This document shows positions 24,921 to 33,281 of a stretch of DNA of 64,000 nucleotides, piece by piece. The notes under the pieces were generated by a model that saw nothing but the letters and a program-made list of their open reading frames with translations, ran no database searches and had not been told where the DNA came from. The stretch spans positions 1 to 64,000 of the forward strand of contig JAEZWM010000078.1 of NCBI GenBank assembly GCA_023443025.1, written 5' to 3'. Origin of the DNA: Bacillota bacterium. Its GTDB lineage: Bacteria; Bacillota; Clostridia; Tissierellales; Peptoniphilaceae. Made by a program: the position numbers and the translations under genes. Each line of letters begins with the position of its first letter. Position 1 is the stretch's first letter.

Positions 24921-27900
24921 ATGAATCGATTTAAAAATATAAAAAACTTTTCAGATTATATTTTAATATTTATATTTCTAACTCTAGGTGTCTCTCTGTT
25001 TTACGGGATGAATACCTCGGGTTCTTTGATGCGTAAAACTGCAGATAATTATCTAAACAAATATGATTTAGAAGATATTAAAATAGTTTCCAGTCATGGT
25101 ATCGATGAGTATGAGATGGACATAATATCGGGAATCGATGACCTTGATACCATAAACTTAGGTTATCAAATGGATGTCAACATCGACGAAACTAAAAACT
25201 TAATCAGTGTAGAATCCATTCCAGAGAGCTGGATAAAGTATGAATTAGTCGAGGGTGCTATTCCATCAAACCCCGGTGAAATTGCAGTAGATAACTCAAT
25301 AGATGACTTCCCATATGAAATCGGTGATGAGATAACTTTAGTTCAAAAAGGAAATAACCCTTCTCTTAAGCTAAAAAGAGATAAATTCAAGATAGTCGGA
25401 AGGATAAGCTCTCCTGAGTTTATATTAAAGTCAGAAAAGGGAGTATCCAGCTTAACCGGCAGTCAGCTCGACGGATATGCACTAATCCTGCCTGAGGATT
25501 TTGATTTAATCCATCCTAATTTTGCCAGGATACATCTTAACTCAACCAAGAAATTTTCGCAGTTTACATCTGAGTATAGGGCTATCGTCGATAATACTAC
25601 ATTTCTGCTAAGAGAAGCATTTAAGGATATGCCTGAAATCAAGACTGTCAAGATCAAAGAGATGGCAACGGAGAGAATCAAGACTTCTGAGCTTGAAATT
25701 GAGAATATTAAAAAGGATTTGGCAGACACTGAAAGCAAAGTTGATAGACTAAAGGCCTCACTTGATAAACAGAAAAAAGAATACGAGAATAAGAAAAATG
25801 AATACGATAAACTTTTAGAAAAATCACAAAAAGACTTGGCAACCGGAGAATCAAATATTAAGAATCTCCAGGAGAAGACAGACGGAATACAAGCCTCATA
25901 CGACAGTGCAAAAGCTGATTATGATAGTCAAAACAGCATAACTTCAGAACTTTTTGAAACTTTATCATCGAAGAGAACCTACGTAGATGGTCAAAGGTCG
26001 TACTTGGATGGTTTAAAAGCGGGAGTGGATTCTGAGAAAAATAGCGTCTACTCTCAGATTAATGAAAACACAAGACAGACAAATAGCTACAAAAGATCAC
26101 TTTCTAGTTTGAAAATTCAGCTTTCAATCTTCTCTTATAAGAAGGCAGAGATTCAAAATAAGATAAGAGATGTTGAAGGTTCTATCTCTAGATTAGAAGC
26201 ACAAAAAACTTCCCTTGACTCAAGACTGGCGGAGCTAAATAATGAACAAGCAAATATTGACTCACAGTACTCCGCACTGCAGCCTGATATCGATGAGCTT
26301 TCAAATTTAGAGGTTAAATACGAGGCAGAAAGTAAAAAGCTGGAATCTTACGAGAATTCGATGAATAGTCTAAGTGCTGAACTTGAATCCTCGACTAAAG
26401 AGCTTGAAACTGTAAAAAAAGACTACGAAGATGCCAAGACTTTTATGGAAAAAGACAAGTCTACAATGGAAAAAATCGTAGACGATTTAAAAAAGAAACT
26501 CGATGAAAGTACAGCTAATTATGACAAGAGTGCTGAAGAGTATAGCATTAAAACTAAAAACAACAGAGATCTTATAAAACAAAAAGAAGGAATTATAGCT
26601 AGATCCAAAGAGGAACTAAGTGGTGAGATTGTACCAACCTACGAGGTAACAAACTCCGGAGAAAACACCGGTATGAAATCCTACTTTAATATTACTAAAA
26701 GAGTGGATATGATAACCTTTGTGTTCCCTATGCTGTTCTTTGTTATAGCACTCGTATGTGTAAATATTTTTACAGCTTCACTTGTTAAAAAAGAGCGTGC
26801 ATTCAAGTTCTTAAGTCAGGAAGCCGATAAGACCAGCATTTTCAATCACTATCTAAAAAATGTACTTATCGTTTCAGGTTTTAGTATATTGCTGGGAATA
26901 ATAATAGGAACTGTAGGAATTTCACAGGGAATCTTCAAGGTATATGGTGAAAGTTTTACTTTCAAATCTACTTCTTTTACCATATTCCCGATACAGATTA
27001 TCATCATTATAATTGGTACTTTAGTTGCTGTAGGGGCACCTTTTTATGATGTTTTCAAATCCAAACCCCTTGTCTATAATGAAAACACTAACTTTTTAGA
27101 TAAGACTATTTGGCTGGAAAAAAATAATAACTACTGGAAGAAACAGTCCATAATAAAACGCGCAGTTCTAAAAAATATATACGCCTACCCGCTCAAACAA
27201 ATCCTAGTAATAATTGGTGTTGCTGCATTTACCACACTATTGCTGCTTGGGATTAGTTTGAAAAGGTCGATTGAAGATATACCTAAAAAACAGTATGAGA
27301 ATATAATAAAATACGATGCAGATATCTCTATGTCTCCGGGCACGGTTGATGACGTTGCTAATGATTACGACTACTTTTTAAGAGAAATCAAGTATGCAAG
27401 GCATATTTCTAACTCAGCTTCAATCAATGCAAAAACCATAAGTGATGGAAAACCAAGCATCGACTTCAAACTTATGATTCCTGAGAACCCTGAGGGTCTG
27501 GATAATATTGTTTGGCTAAGAGATGCTAAGGATGGTTCAATCGTTCATCTTCATCCTAATGCTGCCGTAATCTCAAAGAAAATGGCAGATATGGAAAAAC
27601 TTAAAGAAGGTGACAAACTAAGCATAACCATAGATGAGACCACCAAACTCGAGGTTTCCGTTTCAAAGATATTTGAGAACTATGTTGGAAACTACATCTT
27701 TATGACATCCGAGTACTACAAAACGCTCACAGGTGACAATCCAACTATGAACTCTAAGATAGTCGTATTGAAAGATAATAGTGCATACGCAATTGACAAC
27801 TTTGTAAATGAGTCTGCAAAGTACGAGTCAGTGCAGTCACTACAAAGTGCAAGGTCAAAAAGACAGGTAACGGAATCGGTGATTAAACCTCTGGTTTATA

Positions 27901-28295
27901 TCTCCTATATATACATTTTCTCTACGATAGTCTTATTGTATATTACGATTAGATTTATAACGGGACTGGATGTAAAAAATAGATTACATGAAATAACAAA
28001 AGCTATGAACGACTATGATAATGATGAGTCCTACCTATCTGAAATATCCAGGCAAAACTTTATTTCGGTTATCATCGGAGTGTTGATTGGACTGGGTGCT
28101 GGTATACTACTTTTCCTCTATACTCTAGTGGATACAGTGCCTGACAATATAAAACTCGTTCCATATATGCATCCTATAGACATCGTAATAGTCGTAGGAA
28201 GTATACTGATACTATCATGGTTCTCACAGATACTTGTAAATAACAGTATCCAAAAAGAAAAAGCTATTAATTTAAAAGAACCTGAAGTAGAATAA
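24921..28295 (+). CDS. Very large FtsX-like ABC permease with extracellular coiled coil
   Basis: A 1124-residue membrane protein. TM1 is at about 12-30, followed by a MacB-like extracellular region (to about 230). A long coiled coil of about 320 residues, rich in Lys/Glu/Ser, fills about 240-570. A three-helix FtsX unit follows (about 605-745), then a second extracellular domain and a final helix set at the C-terminus. The layout resembles YknZ/FtsX permeases that relay ATPase motion to the cell surface. No ABC ATPase or membrane-fusion gene lies next to it, and the gene is monocistronic with its own promoter and terminator. ATG 24921 follows TTAGGTGAT. Role unknown; cell-wall hydrolase control or export are possible. 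Confidence 0.8.
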   Translation: MNRFKNIKNFSDYILIFIFLTLGVSLFYGMNTSGSLMRKTADNYLNKYDLEDIKIVSSHGIDEYEMDIISGIDDLDTINLGYQMDVNIDETKNLISVESIPESWIKYELVEGAIPSNPGEIAVDNSIDDFPYEIGDEITLVQKGNNPSLKLKRDKFKIVGRISSPEFILKSEKGVSSLTGSQLDGYALILPEDFDLIHPNFARIHLNSTKKFSQFTSEYRAIVDNTTFLLREAFKDMPEIKTVKIKEMATERIKTSELEIENIKKDLADTESKVDRLKASLDKQKKEYENKKNEYDKLLEKSQKDLATGESNIKNLQEKTDGIQASYDSAKADYDSQNSITSELFETLSSKRTYVDGQRSYLDGLKAGVDSEKNSVYSQINENTRQTNSYKRSLSSLKIQLSIFSYKKAEIQNKIRDVEGSISRLEAQKTSLDSRLAELNNEQANIDSQYSALQPDIDELSNLEVKYEAESKKLESYENSMNSLSAELESSTKELETVKKDYEDAKTFMEKDKSTMEKIVDDLKKKLDESTANYDKSAEEYSIKTKNNRDLIKQKEGIIARSKEELSGEIVPTYEVTNSGENTGMKSYFNITKRVDMITFVFPMLFFVIALVCVNIFTASLVKKERAFKFLSQEADKTSIFNHYLKNVLIVSGFSILLGIIIGTVGISQGIFKVYGESFTFKSTSFTIFPIQIIIIIIGTLVAVGAPFYDVFKSKPLVYNENTNFLDKTIWLEKNNNYWKKQSIIKRAVLKNIYAYPLKQILVIIGVAAFTTLLLLGISLKRSIEDIPKKQYENIIKYDADISMSPGTVDDVANDYDYFLREIKYARHISNSASINAKTISDGKPSIDFKLMIPENPEGLDNIVWLRDAKDGSIVHLHPNAAVISKKMADMEKLKEGDKLSITIDETTKLEVSVSKIFENYVGNYIFMTSEYYKTLTGDNPTMNSKIVVLKDNSAYAIDNFVNESAKYESVQSLQSARSKRQVTESVIKPLVYISYIYIFSTIVLLYITIRFITGLDVKNRLHEITKAMNDYDNDESYLSEISRQNFISVIIGVLIGLGAGILLFLYTLVDTVPDNIKLVPYMHPIDIVIVVGSILILSWFSQILVNNSIQKEKAINLKEPEVE

Positions 28296-28300
28296 ACTAT

Positions 28301-28339
28301 AAAAGCCTATAAATCAGCGATTGTGATTTATAGGCTTTT
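28301..28339. terminator. Bidirectional terminator after the FtsX-type permease gene
   Basis: A perfect 16-bp stem (28301-28316 with 28324-28339) with a 7-nt loop, flanked by AAAA and TTTTT. Confidence 0.88.
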
Positions 28340-28374
28340 TACAATTTATTCAAAGTTTTATAAACACACTAAAG

Positions 28375-29508
28375 CTACCTTCCTCCGAATATCTTTGCGA
28401 GTAATGGTTTTTTTATTTCAATTGCTCTATATGGACAGACTTCATGACAGCAAAAACAGCTGATGCACTTTCCACTCTCATAAATGGGATAACCTGCATC
28501 GTCCATCGATATAATTTTTGCCGGACAAATATCCTCACATTTTTTGCATTTTACACATTTTGCATGATTGAAAACCGGTCTATACTTCATATTTTTAATA
28601 ATGATACGCTTAATAAGCCCCGGAACCCATCTTGGCATGAAATTTATATCTGTAGAGTCCGGTAGTTTGTAAACTTTTATTTTTTTCTCATCGACATCCG
28701 TTTCAATCCTAAAATCTCCAACTAAGCCTCTAGCTTTAGAGTTTAACACTGTCGGAATATTCGACTCATCTATGCCGATTAACTTTGATGCATACGCATC
28801 TAGAGCAAATGGGGATCTCGAGCCAAACAATACTCCCGTCTTTACGATTTCTCCACCTGAAGGTCCGTTTCCTTCCATACCTTCTATTCCGTCTATTATT
28901 GAAAATACAGGATTTACAAACTCACATACATCTACAATATGGCTTCCAAAAAGTGCTTTATCACTTAGTTTGAAGTGGTGATTTGCCTTTATAAGACCGG
29001 GAATCACTCCATATAAGTTCTTAACAGTGCCGGTATAGGTCATCATGCCATGAGTTTTTAGCTTTGCAACATTTATAACATAGTCGGCATCCAAAACTAC
29101 ATTCATAATCTCAAATCTTTTAAGTGTAGTCGAATCCTCTAGGTAAACTTCTCTTGAGCTAAAGTCAAAGTTAAGCGACGCACCGGTTCCTTCAACTGCA
29201 TCAGTCATCTTACAAGTAGAGTAAACATTTCTCATGTAGACTTCATTTAAAGGCCCACCTGGAGAGTCCCCAACGATTATTTTTACATTTCTTCCTTCAA
29301 GGATTTCGATAATCGATCTTACCACAGCAGGATGCGTTGTAACTGCATACTCCGGTGCTTTAGCCATAAGTAGATTGGCTTTAATGAGAACTGTCTTCCC
29401 TGCTTCAATCTCATCTAAAAGTCCTGAATTTACTAATATTTTATTTATCACTTCATATGTTTGGCTATAATCGTTACAATTATAGGCGTAGACTGTATTA
29501 TCTGGCAT
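28375..29508 (-). CDS. DUF362 domain protein with C-terminal 2x[4Fe-4S] ferredoxin
   Basis: A 377-residue protein. The DUF362 domain (about 1-300) contains the KANLL, GDSPGG and NVAKLKTHGMMTYTG motifs of the family. The C-terminal bacterial ferredoxin module has CVKCKKCEDICP and CISCFCCHEVCP, eight cysteines for two [4Fe-4S] clusters. Such proteins are widespread in anaerobes and probably act in electron transfer, but no reaction is established. ATG 29508 is preferred with GGAGGGG upstream; an in-frame ATG seven codons earlier lacks a site. It is monocistronic. Confidence 0.85.
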   Translation of the reverse strand: MPDNTVYAYNCNDYSQTYEVINKILVNSGLLDEIEAGKTVLIKANLLMAKAPEYAVTTHPAVVRSIIEILEGRNVKIIVGDSPGGPLNEVYMRNVYSTCKMTDAVEGTGASLNFDFSSREVYLEDSTTLKRFEIMNVVLDADYVINVAKLKTHGMMTYTGTVKNLYGVIPGLIKANHHFKLSDKALFGSHIVDVCEFVNPVFSIIDGIEGMEGNGPSGGEIVKTGVLFGSRSPFALDAYASKLIGIDESNIPTVLNSKARGLVGDFRIETDVDEKKIKVYKLPDSTDINFMPRWVPGLIKRIIIKNMKYRPVFNHAKCVKCKKCEDICPAKIISMDDAGYPIYESGKCISCFCCHEVCPYRAIEIKKPLLAKIFGGR

Positions 29509-29564
29509 ATTTACCCCTCCATATATCATTATACTTTAGTGAGGTGGTTTTTCAAAATAAAAAT

Positions 29565-29590
29565 CATAGAAAGGCATTAAACATTCTATG
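29565..29590. terminator. Hairpin with flanking T-runs
   Basis: CATAGAA (29565-29571) pairs with TTCTATG (29584-29590), followed by seven T on the plus strand and by an ATTTTTATTTT stretch on the minus strand. Both neighbouring genes point left, so it could end residual transcription from the GNAT operon. Confidence 0.5.
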
Positions 29591-29680
29591 TTTTTTTGAT
29601 ACTTCTTAATTTCCTTAAAGTAACTCTCTTATATTCACATTGAACTCCGAGCTTGCGGCATTAAATGTCTTCGGAGAATA

Positions 29681-29717
29681 AAAAAGGAGTATCTCAGTTT
29701 TTGAAATCCTCCCTTTT
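29681..29717 (-). terminator. Terminator of the DUF2975-XRE-GNAT operon
   Basis: On the minus strand the arms AAAAGGGAG and CTCCTTTTT (29717-29709 with 29689-29681, one mismatch) enclose a 19-nt loop and end in a T-run. It lies about 17 bp after the GNAT stop. Confidence 0.55.
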
Positions 29718-29734
29718 AGTAGATTTAATCTAAA

Positions 29735-30301
29735 TTATAATATTTTATTTTTCTCAAAATCTTCTCTTACCAGTCCATACATAACTAAATCTGAAAGACC
29801 GGCATTTGACATATCTCCATCTTTTTTTATACCTTCTATTAAAAGTCCGGCTTTTTTCATCACTTCTCCTGATGCAGGATTTAGAACCGAATGACATGAT
29901 TCTACTCTATTGACCTCTACTTCTTCAAAAAAGAATCGCATTATTCTTTTAAGAGCTTCCGTCATATATCCCTGGTTCCAATACAGCTCACTAAGGCAGT
30001 AACCGATTTTAACAGAGGATATGTTCTCATCAATGCCAACTACGGAGATAGCTCCTATATTTTCATTATTTTCTTTTAGAACTATCGCCCAGATGTAAAA
30101 ATCACTCTTCTCATACTCTCTCGTCCAAAAACTCAACAACTCTCTTGTAGCTAACTCAGAAGGATGTGGTTCCCAAGTTAAGTATTTTGTAACAGTACTT
30201 GATGAAGCCCAGTTTTCATACATCTGTTTTGAATCTTTCATCATAAATCTTCTTAACTCAAGTCTTTCCGTCTCAAGTAATACGGTCCCCAGGTGATTCA
30301 T
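29735..30301 (-). CDS. GNAT acetyltransferase (RimJ/RimL type)
   Basis: A 188-residue N-acetyltransferase. ETERLELRRFMMKD at the start is typical of RimJ/RimL relatives, the core strand is IGYCLSELYWNQGYMTEALKRI with the acetyl-CoA pyrophosphate loop, and VNPASGEVMKKAGL-type sequence (here VLNPASGEVMKKAGL) completes the fold. It likely acetylates a protein N-terminus or a small amine; target unknown. It is the last gene of the operon DUF2975, XRE, hypothetical, GNAT. Confidence 0.88.
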   Translation of the reverse strand: MNHLGTVLLETERLELRRFMMKDSKQMYENWASSSTVTKYLTWEPHPSELATRELLSFWTREYEKSDFYIWAIVLKENNENIGAISVVGIDENISSVKIGYCLSELYWNQGYMTEALKRIMRFFFEEVEVNRVESCHSVLNPASGEVMKKAGLLIEGIKKDGDMSNAGLSDLVMYGLVREDFEKNKIL

Positions 30302-30309
30302 ATGCTCAG

Positions 30310-30594
30310 CTACTCTGTAATTGCAGCTTTAAACACTCTATCTGTGTTTCCATCTACAATTATTAAGTTTATTTTTTTGTTTAATTTCTCTATTATATTA
30401 TCGTTTTGGGATAAGTCATCTATAAGTAACTTATAATAACCGTTCTTAAGGCTTAATATCTCTTTATCTGTATTTGAGAACACAGAAGTTCCGATTAGTA
30501 GAGATTTTATATCCTCATTTAAAGGTAGCTTCTTCCAATCCATTTTTTTATTTATTATACTATTGATTTCATTCGGTCTTAATCTTTGTAACAT
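30310..30594 (-). CDS. Hypothetical protein
   Basis: A 94-residue protein that I do not recognise. There is no signal peptide or membrane segment, and the first half is helical and charged (RLRPNEINSIINKKMDWKKL). A short hydrophobic strand (INLIIVDGN) lies near the C-terminus. ATG 30594 is preferred because GGAGGACT lies directly before it, inside the stop region of the XRE gene; a longer upstream frame lacks this. It lies between XRE and GNAT genes in one operon. Confidence 0.6.
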   Translation of the reverse strand: MLQRLRPNEINSIINKKMDWKKLPLNEDIKSLLIGTSVFSNTDKEILSLKNGYYKLLIDDLSQNDNIIEKLNKKINLIIVDGNTDRVFKAAITE

Positions 30595-30595
30595 T

Positions 30596-30802
30596 TTAGT
30601 CCTCCACATATTCAAGTATATCACCCGGCTGGCAGTCAAGTGCTTTACATATACCATCCAGTGTTGTAAATCTTATGGCCTTTGCTTTTTCATTTTTTAG
30701 TATGCTTATATTAGCCATTGTTATACCAACTGTTTCTGATAATTCAGTTACCGACATTTTTCTTTTAGCAAGCATTACATCCAAATTTACTCTAATAGCC
30801 AT
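30596..30802 (-). CDS. XRE-family HTH regulator (YozG-like)
   Basis: A 68-residue protein consisting only of a Cro/CI-type helix-turn-helix (MSVTELSETVGITMANISILKNEKAKAIRFTTLDGICKAL, stated in parts: MSVTELSETVGI, MANISILKNEKAK, TLDGICKALDCQPGD). ATG 30802 has GAGGTGG before it. It partly overlaps the end region of a DUF2975 gene, a pairing also seen with YozG in Bacillus. It probably controls its own operon; the target is unknown. Confidence 0.85.
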   Translation of the reverse strand: MAIRVNLDVMLAKRKMSVTELSETVGITMANISILKNEKAKAIRFTTLDGICKALDCQPGDILEYVED

Positions 30803-30810
30803 ATCCCACC

Positions 30811-31281
30811 TCAAATAGTAAGTTCATTTTCAGTTTTATAGTTTATAGCGATAAGTAGTAGTTTCTTAAGCACGGATGCAAATAATGAAATTGCCAGCAT
30901 TGCAAGTCCTGCTATGATTAGTGTTAAGTATGCTGCACTAAAAGGAACTCTAAGAATTAACAGAGTAATTATTGCTATACTGTACATGATAAATATTAAT
31001 CCAGTGCTGTACTTTATTCTATCCAGTGATTTTGCGGAAGATTCATTGAAAACCTCTTTATCCTCTGCCATTTTTAGTAGTTTCCAAGTTTCAAAAATTG
31101 CTATATAAAGTGGAATAAGTGAAGCGTAGATCAGCACTAATCCGGGTATTTTAAGGTTTGCAAATTCAGCGTATGTCCTTGCCATTTGATCTGCCATTCC
31201 CGGCATAACCATTATGGCAATTGCAGTTATCACGATTACCAATGCCACAAGAATAATCTTTAATAAGTCTTCTGTTTTCAT
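30811..31281 (-). CDS. DUF2975 membrane protein
   Basis: A 156-residue protein with four membrane helices at about 7-29, 45-66, 90-112 and 117-142. A conserved segment in the second cytoplasmic region (FNESSAKSLDRIKYS) marks DUF2975. It is the first gene of the operon and is followed by the XRE regulator that usually accompanies this family. Function unknown. The start has GGAGGTGG. Confidence 0.82.
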   Translation of the reverse strand: MKTEDLLKIILVALVIVITAIAIMVMPGMADQMARTYAEFANLKIPGLVLIYASLIPLYIAIFETWKLLKMAEDKEVFNESSAKSLDRIKYSTGLIFIMYSIAIITLLILRVPFSAAYLTLIIAGLAMLAISLFASVLKKLLLIAINYKTENELTI

Positions 31282-31303
31282 CTTCCCACCTCCGTATATA
31301 TTG

Positions 31304-31332
31304 ATTATAGCATATTATTTATCGTTTATCAA
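31304..31332 (-). promoter_or_regulatory. Promoter of the DUF2975-XRE-GNAT operon
   Basis: On the minus strand TTGATA (31332-31327), a 17-bp spacer and TATAAT (31309-31304) form a near-consensus promoter about 23 bp before the start. Confidence 0.75.
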
Positions 31333-31363
31333 TAAATGACACTTATAAACTGATTCATAAATA

Positions 31364-31392
31364 TTGCTTAAAACTCTATTTTATCCTATAAT
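31364..31392 (+). promoter_or_regulatory. Promoter of the YheO-like regulator gene
   Basis: TTGCTT (31364-31369), a 17-bp spacer and TATAAT (31387-31392), 26 bp before the start codon. It diverges from the DUF2975 promoter. Confidence 0.7.
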
Positions 31393-31418
31393 ATACACAT
31401 ATATAACGGAGGTTAGCT

Positions 31419-32090
31419 ATGTTAGTGACAATTGGAAATTACATTAAATTGGTTGAGTTTTTAGGCTTGACACTAGGGCCTGATTATGAAGTTGTGCTAT
31501 ATGATTTAAAAAATATTGATAAGGGAATAATTGCTATTGCAAATGGTCATGTCAGCGGAAGAAGCCTTGGTTCCCCGCTATCTGTAAAACACTTGGACAC
31601 TTTAGAAAAACCCTATGATGAAATACCGGACTATGATGTCAACTATAATTCACTATCAGCAAACAATAAGCTCTTAAGATCATCGACTCTGGTTCTAAAA
31701 AGTGATGATGCAGCTATAGGGCTTCTATGCATAAATTTTGACGACAGTAAGTATAAGGATATAAGTCGTACTATCATGGAACTTTGCCATCCTAACGAAC
31801 TTATAACCAAAAATGCTTTTGAATCCATCGATGAGATAGAGCTTTCTTATGAGTCGGATACACTAAGTACCACCATCGACGATGTTGCCATCTCAGCGAT
31901 TAAGAAAGTTATGGCAAATATGAATCTAGATGAAAAACTCAGCAAAAATGAGAGAATGGAGATTGTAAGAGCTATTAATGAAAAGGGTATATTTAATTTA
32001 AAAGGCAGTATAGGAATTGTTGCAGGTGAATTAGGCTGCTCTGAAGCTACCATTTATAGATATATACAAAACATTGAAAATGGCAAATAA
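31419..32090 (+). CDS. YheO-like PAS/HTH transcriptional regulator
   Basis: A 223-residue regulator. An N-terminal YheO-type PAS domain (about 1-120: LGPDYEVVLYDL, NGHVSGRSLGSPLS, IGLLCINFD) is followed by a C-terminal HTH (about 175-220: ERMEIVRAINEKGIFNLKGSIGIVA, SEATIYRYI). The family includes DauR, which controls D-arginine catabolism, but ligands vary. The start has GGAGG. It lies 68 bp upstream of the PrcB-like gene and may be read with it. Confidence 0.85.
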   Translation: MLVTIGNYIKLVEFLGLTLGPDYEVVLYDLKNIDKGIIAIANGHVSGRSLGSPLSVKHLDTLEKPYDEIPDYDVNYNSLSANNKLLRSSTLVLKSDDAAIGLLCINFDDSKYKDISRTIMELCHPNELITKNAFESIDEIELSYESDTLSTTIDDVAISAIKKVMANMNLDEKLSKNERMEIVRAINEKGIFNLKGSIGIVAGELGCSEATIYRYIQNIENGK

Positions 32091-32157
32091 ATTAGTCTTA
32101 CTTGATATAGGTATTTGAATTTGGGTATATAGTATGTAACATATTGAAAGGAAGATA

Positions 32158-32520
32158 ATGATGAATTTTAAAGTTGTCCATACGATGCCGGAAGAAATGG
32201 AAGATATGTATACCCTTCTACAAGATAAGAAGGGCTATTACATAATGCTGTTAGATAAGGTGTATATGTTCATTGGTGCAGGAATGAAGCCTAAGGAAGG
32301 ATATGAGATAGCGGTTTCAAATGTCGAGCATAGTGATAATTCGCTAATTATCGATGTAACTGAAATGTCGCCAGGCGGTGGTAAACTATACAAACCAAAC
32401 CCCACATATCCGTATACTATTTTAGCTTTTGATATTTCTCCTGCTGAATTCAACGAAATCACCAGACTTATTGTTAGAAACACGGAAACATTACAGACAT
32501 ATGAGTTGATTACAGTTTAG
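32158..32520 (+). CDS. PrcB-C-domain-like small protein
   Basis: A 120-residue protein. The section GAGMKPKEGYEIAVSNVE followed by VTEMSPGGGKLYKPNPTYPYTILAFD resembles the PrcB C-terminal domain (protease complex subunit family), whose hallmark is the GGY-(I)-I and SPG-(P/G)-TYPY pattern. There is no signal peptide, unlike many exported PrcB-like proteins. Two ATGs in tandem follow AAAGGAAG. The function is uncertain; the domain assignment is by eye. Confidence 0.6.
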   Translation: MMNFKVVHTMPEEMEDMYTLLQDKKGYYIMLLDKVYMFIGAGMKPKEGYEIAVSNVEHSDNSLIIDVTEMSPGGGKLYKPNPTYPYTILAFDISPAEFNEITRLIVRNTETLQTYELITV

Positions 32521-32555
32521 TACTTATTTTCTATTTTAAGAAAGGGATGTTATAA

Positions 32556-32714
32556 GTGAACAGTCGATTAACAAGGATTGTCACAGCTGTAATTATAAGT
32601 TTATTAATTTTTATTATTTCTATTAGATCTGGAGATAGATTACATTTAATATTAGCTATCTTTGTAGCTTTTTTCGCAGCATTAGAGTTTTTTATCTACC
32701 TAAGAGAAAAATAA
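32556..32714 (+). CDS. Small two-helix membrane protein
   Basis: A 52-residue protein read from GTG 32556, preceded by AAAGGGATG. Two hydrophobic helices (residues 8-23 and 30-48) are joined by the short charged turn RSGDR, and the protein ends in LREK. Such tiny hairpin proteins are common in Firmicutes and usually have no known role. The frame stays open over its full length and stops in a TAA just before a terminator, which supports it being real. Confidence 0.55.
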   Translation: MNSRLTRIVTAVIISLLIFIISIRSGDRLHLILAIFVAFFAALEFFIYLREK

Positions 32715-32750
32715 AAGTATAGTCAGTAAAATTTTAATTCAAACACTAAA

Positions 32751-32778
32751 AAAACAGGTAGATTTCTCTGCCTGTTTT
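32751..32778. terminator. Bidirectional terminator between the small membrane protein gene and folA
   Basis: A 12-bp stem with one G-T pair (32751-32762 with 32767-32778) and a TTTC loop, with T-runs on both sides. Confidence 0.82.
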
Positions 32779-32783
32779 CTCTT

Positions 32784-33281
32784 TTATTTACAATATTCGC
32801 AGTATTTATAAACAAGTTCGCCTTCGGATTTTTCTTCACCGACTTGGATTTCTCTCCACCCCGGAAGCTCATCCAGATTTGGTATGCATGTATCCCAATC
32901 ATCATAACATTTTGCTACCTTGGTAATATGAGCATGACTACATCTTCCAATCATCTGCTTAACCAACTCACCGCCGCCGATTAAGAAGACCTCTTTTTCA
33001 TCGTTAGGATTGAGTTCTAGAAGTTTTTCGTCAAGTTCTTCTATTGAATTAACAACAATAATTCCATCTCTTTTATAGTCTTTATTTCTTGTAACCACTA
33101 TATTTGTTCTGCCTGGAAGCGGTTTTTGATTGGGTAATGATTCAAAAGTCTTTCTTCCCATTACCAAAATTCCACCCATTGTTATTTCTTTAAATCTTTG
33201 AAGATCCTCGCTAATTTTAAAAAGCATATCTCCATCTACACCAATACTCCAGTTTTCATCAATAGCAAATATTAGCTTCAT
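32784..33281 (-). CDS. folA: Dihydrofolate reductase
   Basis: A 165-residue enzyme that reduces dihydrofolate with NADPH. It has the N-terminal IFAIDENWSIGVDGDMLFKISEDLQRFKEIT with the catalytic Asp/Glu (EDL), MGRKTFESLP, GRTNIVVTR and the nucleotide-binding IGGGELVKQ. The start overlaps the stop of an upstream unknown gene by one base, indicating coupling. Its partner thymidylate synthase gene is 17 kb away. Confidence 0.93.
   Translation of the reverse strand: MKLIFAIDENWSIGVDGDMLFKISEDLQRFKEITMGGILVMGRKTFESLPNQKPLPGRTNIVVTRNKDYKRDGIIVVNSIEELDEKLLELNPNDEKEVFLIGGGELVKQMIGRCSHAHITKVAKCYDDWDTCIPNLDELPGWREIQVGEEKSEGELVYKYCEYCK

Noticed and set aside
32556..32714. Treating the 52-residue GTG frame as a phase-shifted tail of the PrcB-like gene
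   Set aside because: It has its own ribosome site and a clear two-helix membrane pattern unlike the upstream soluble protein.
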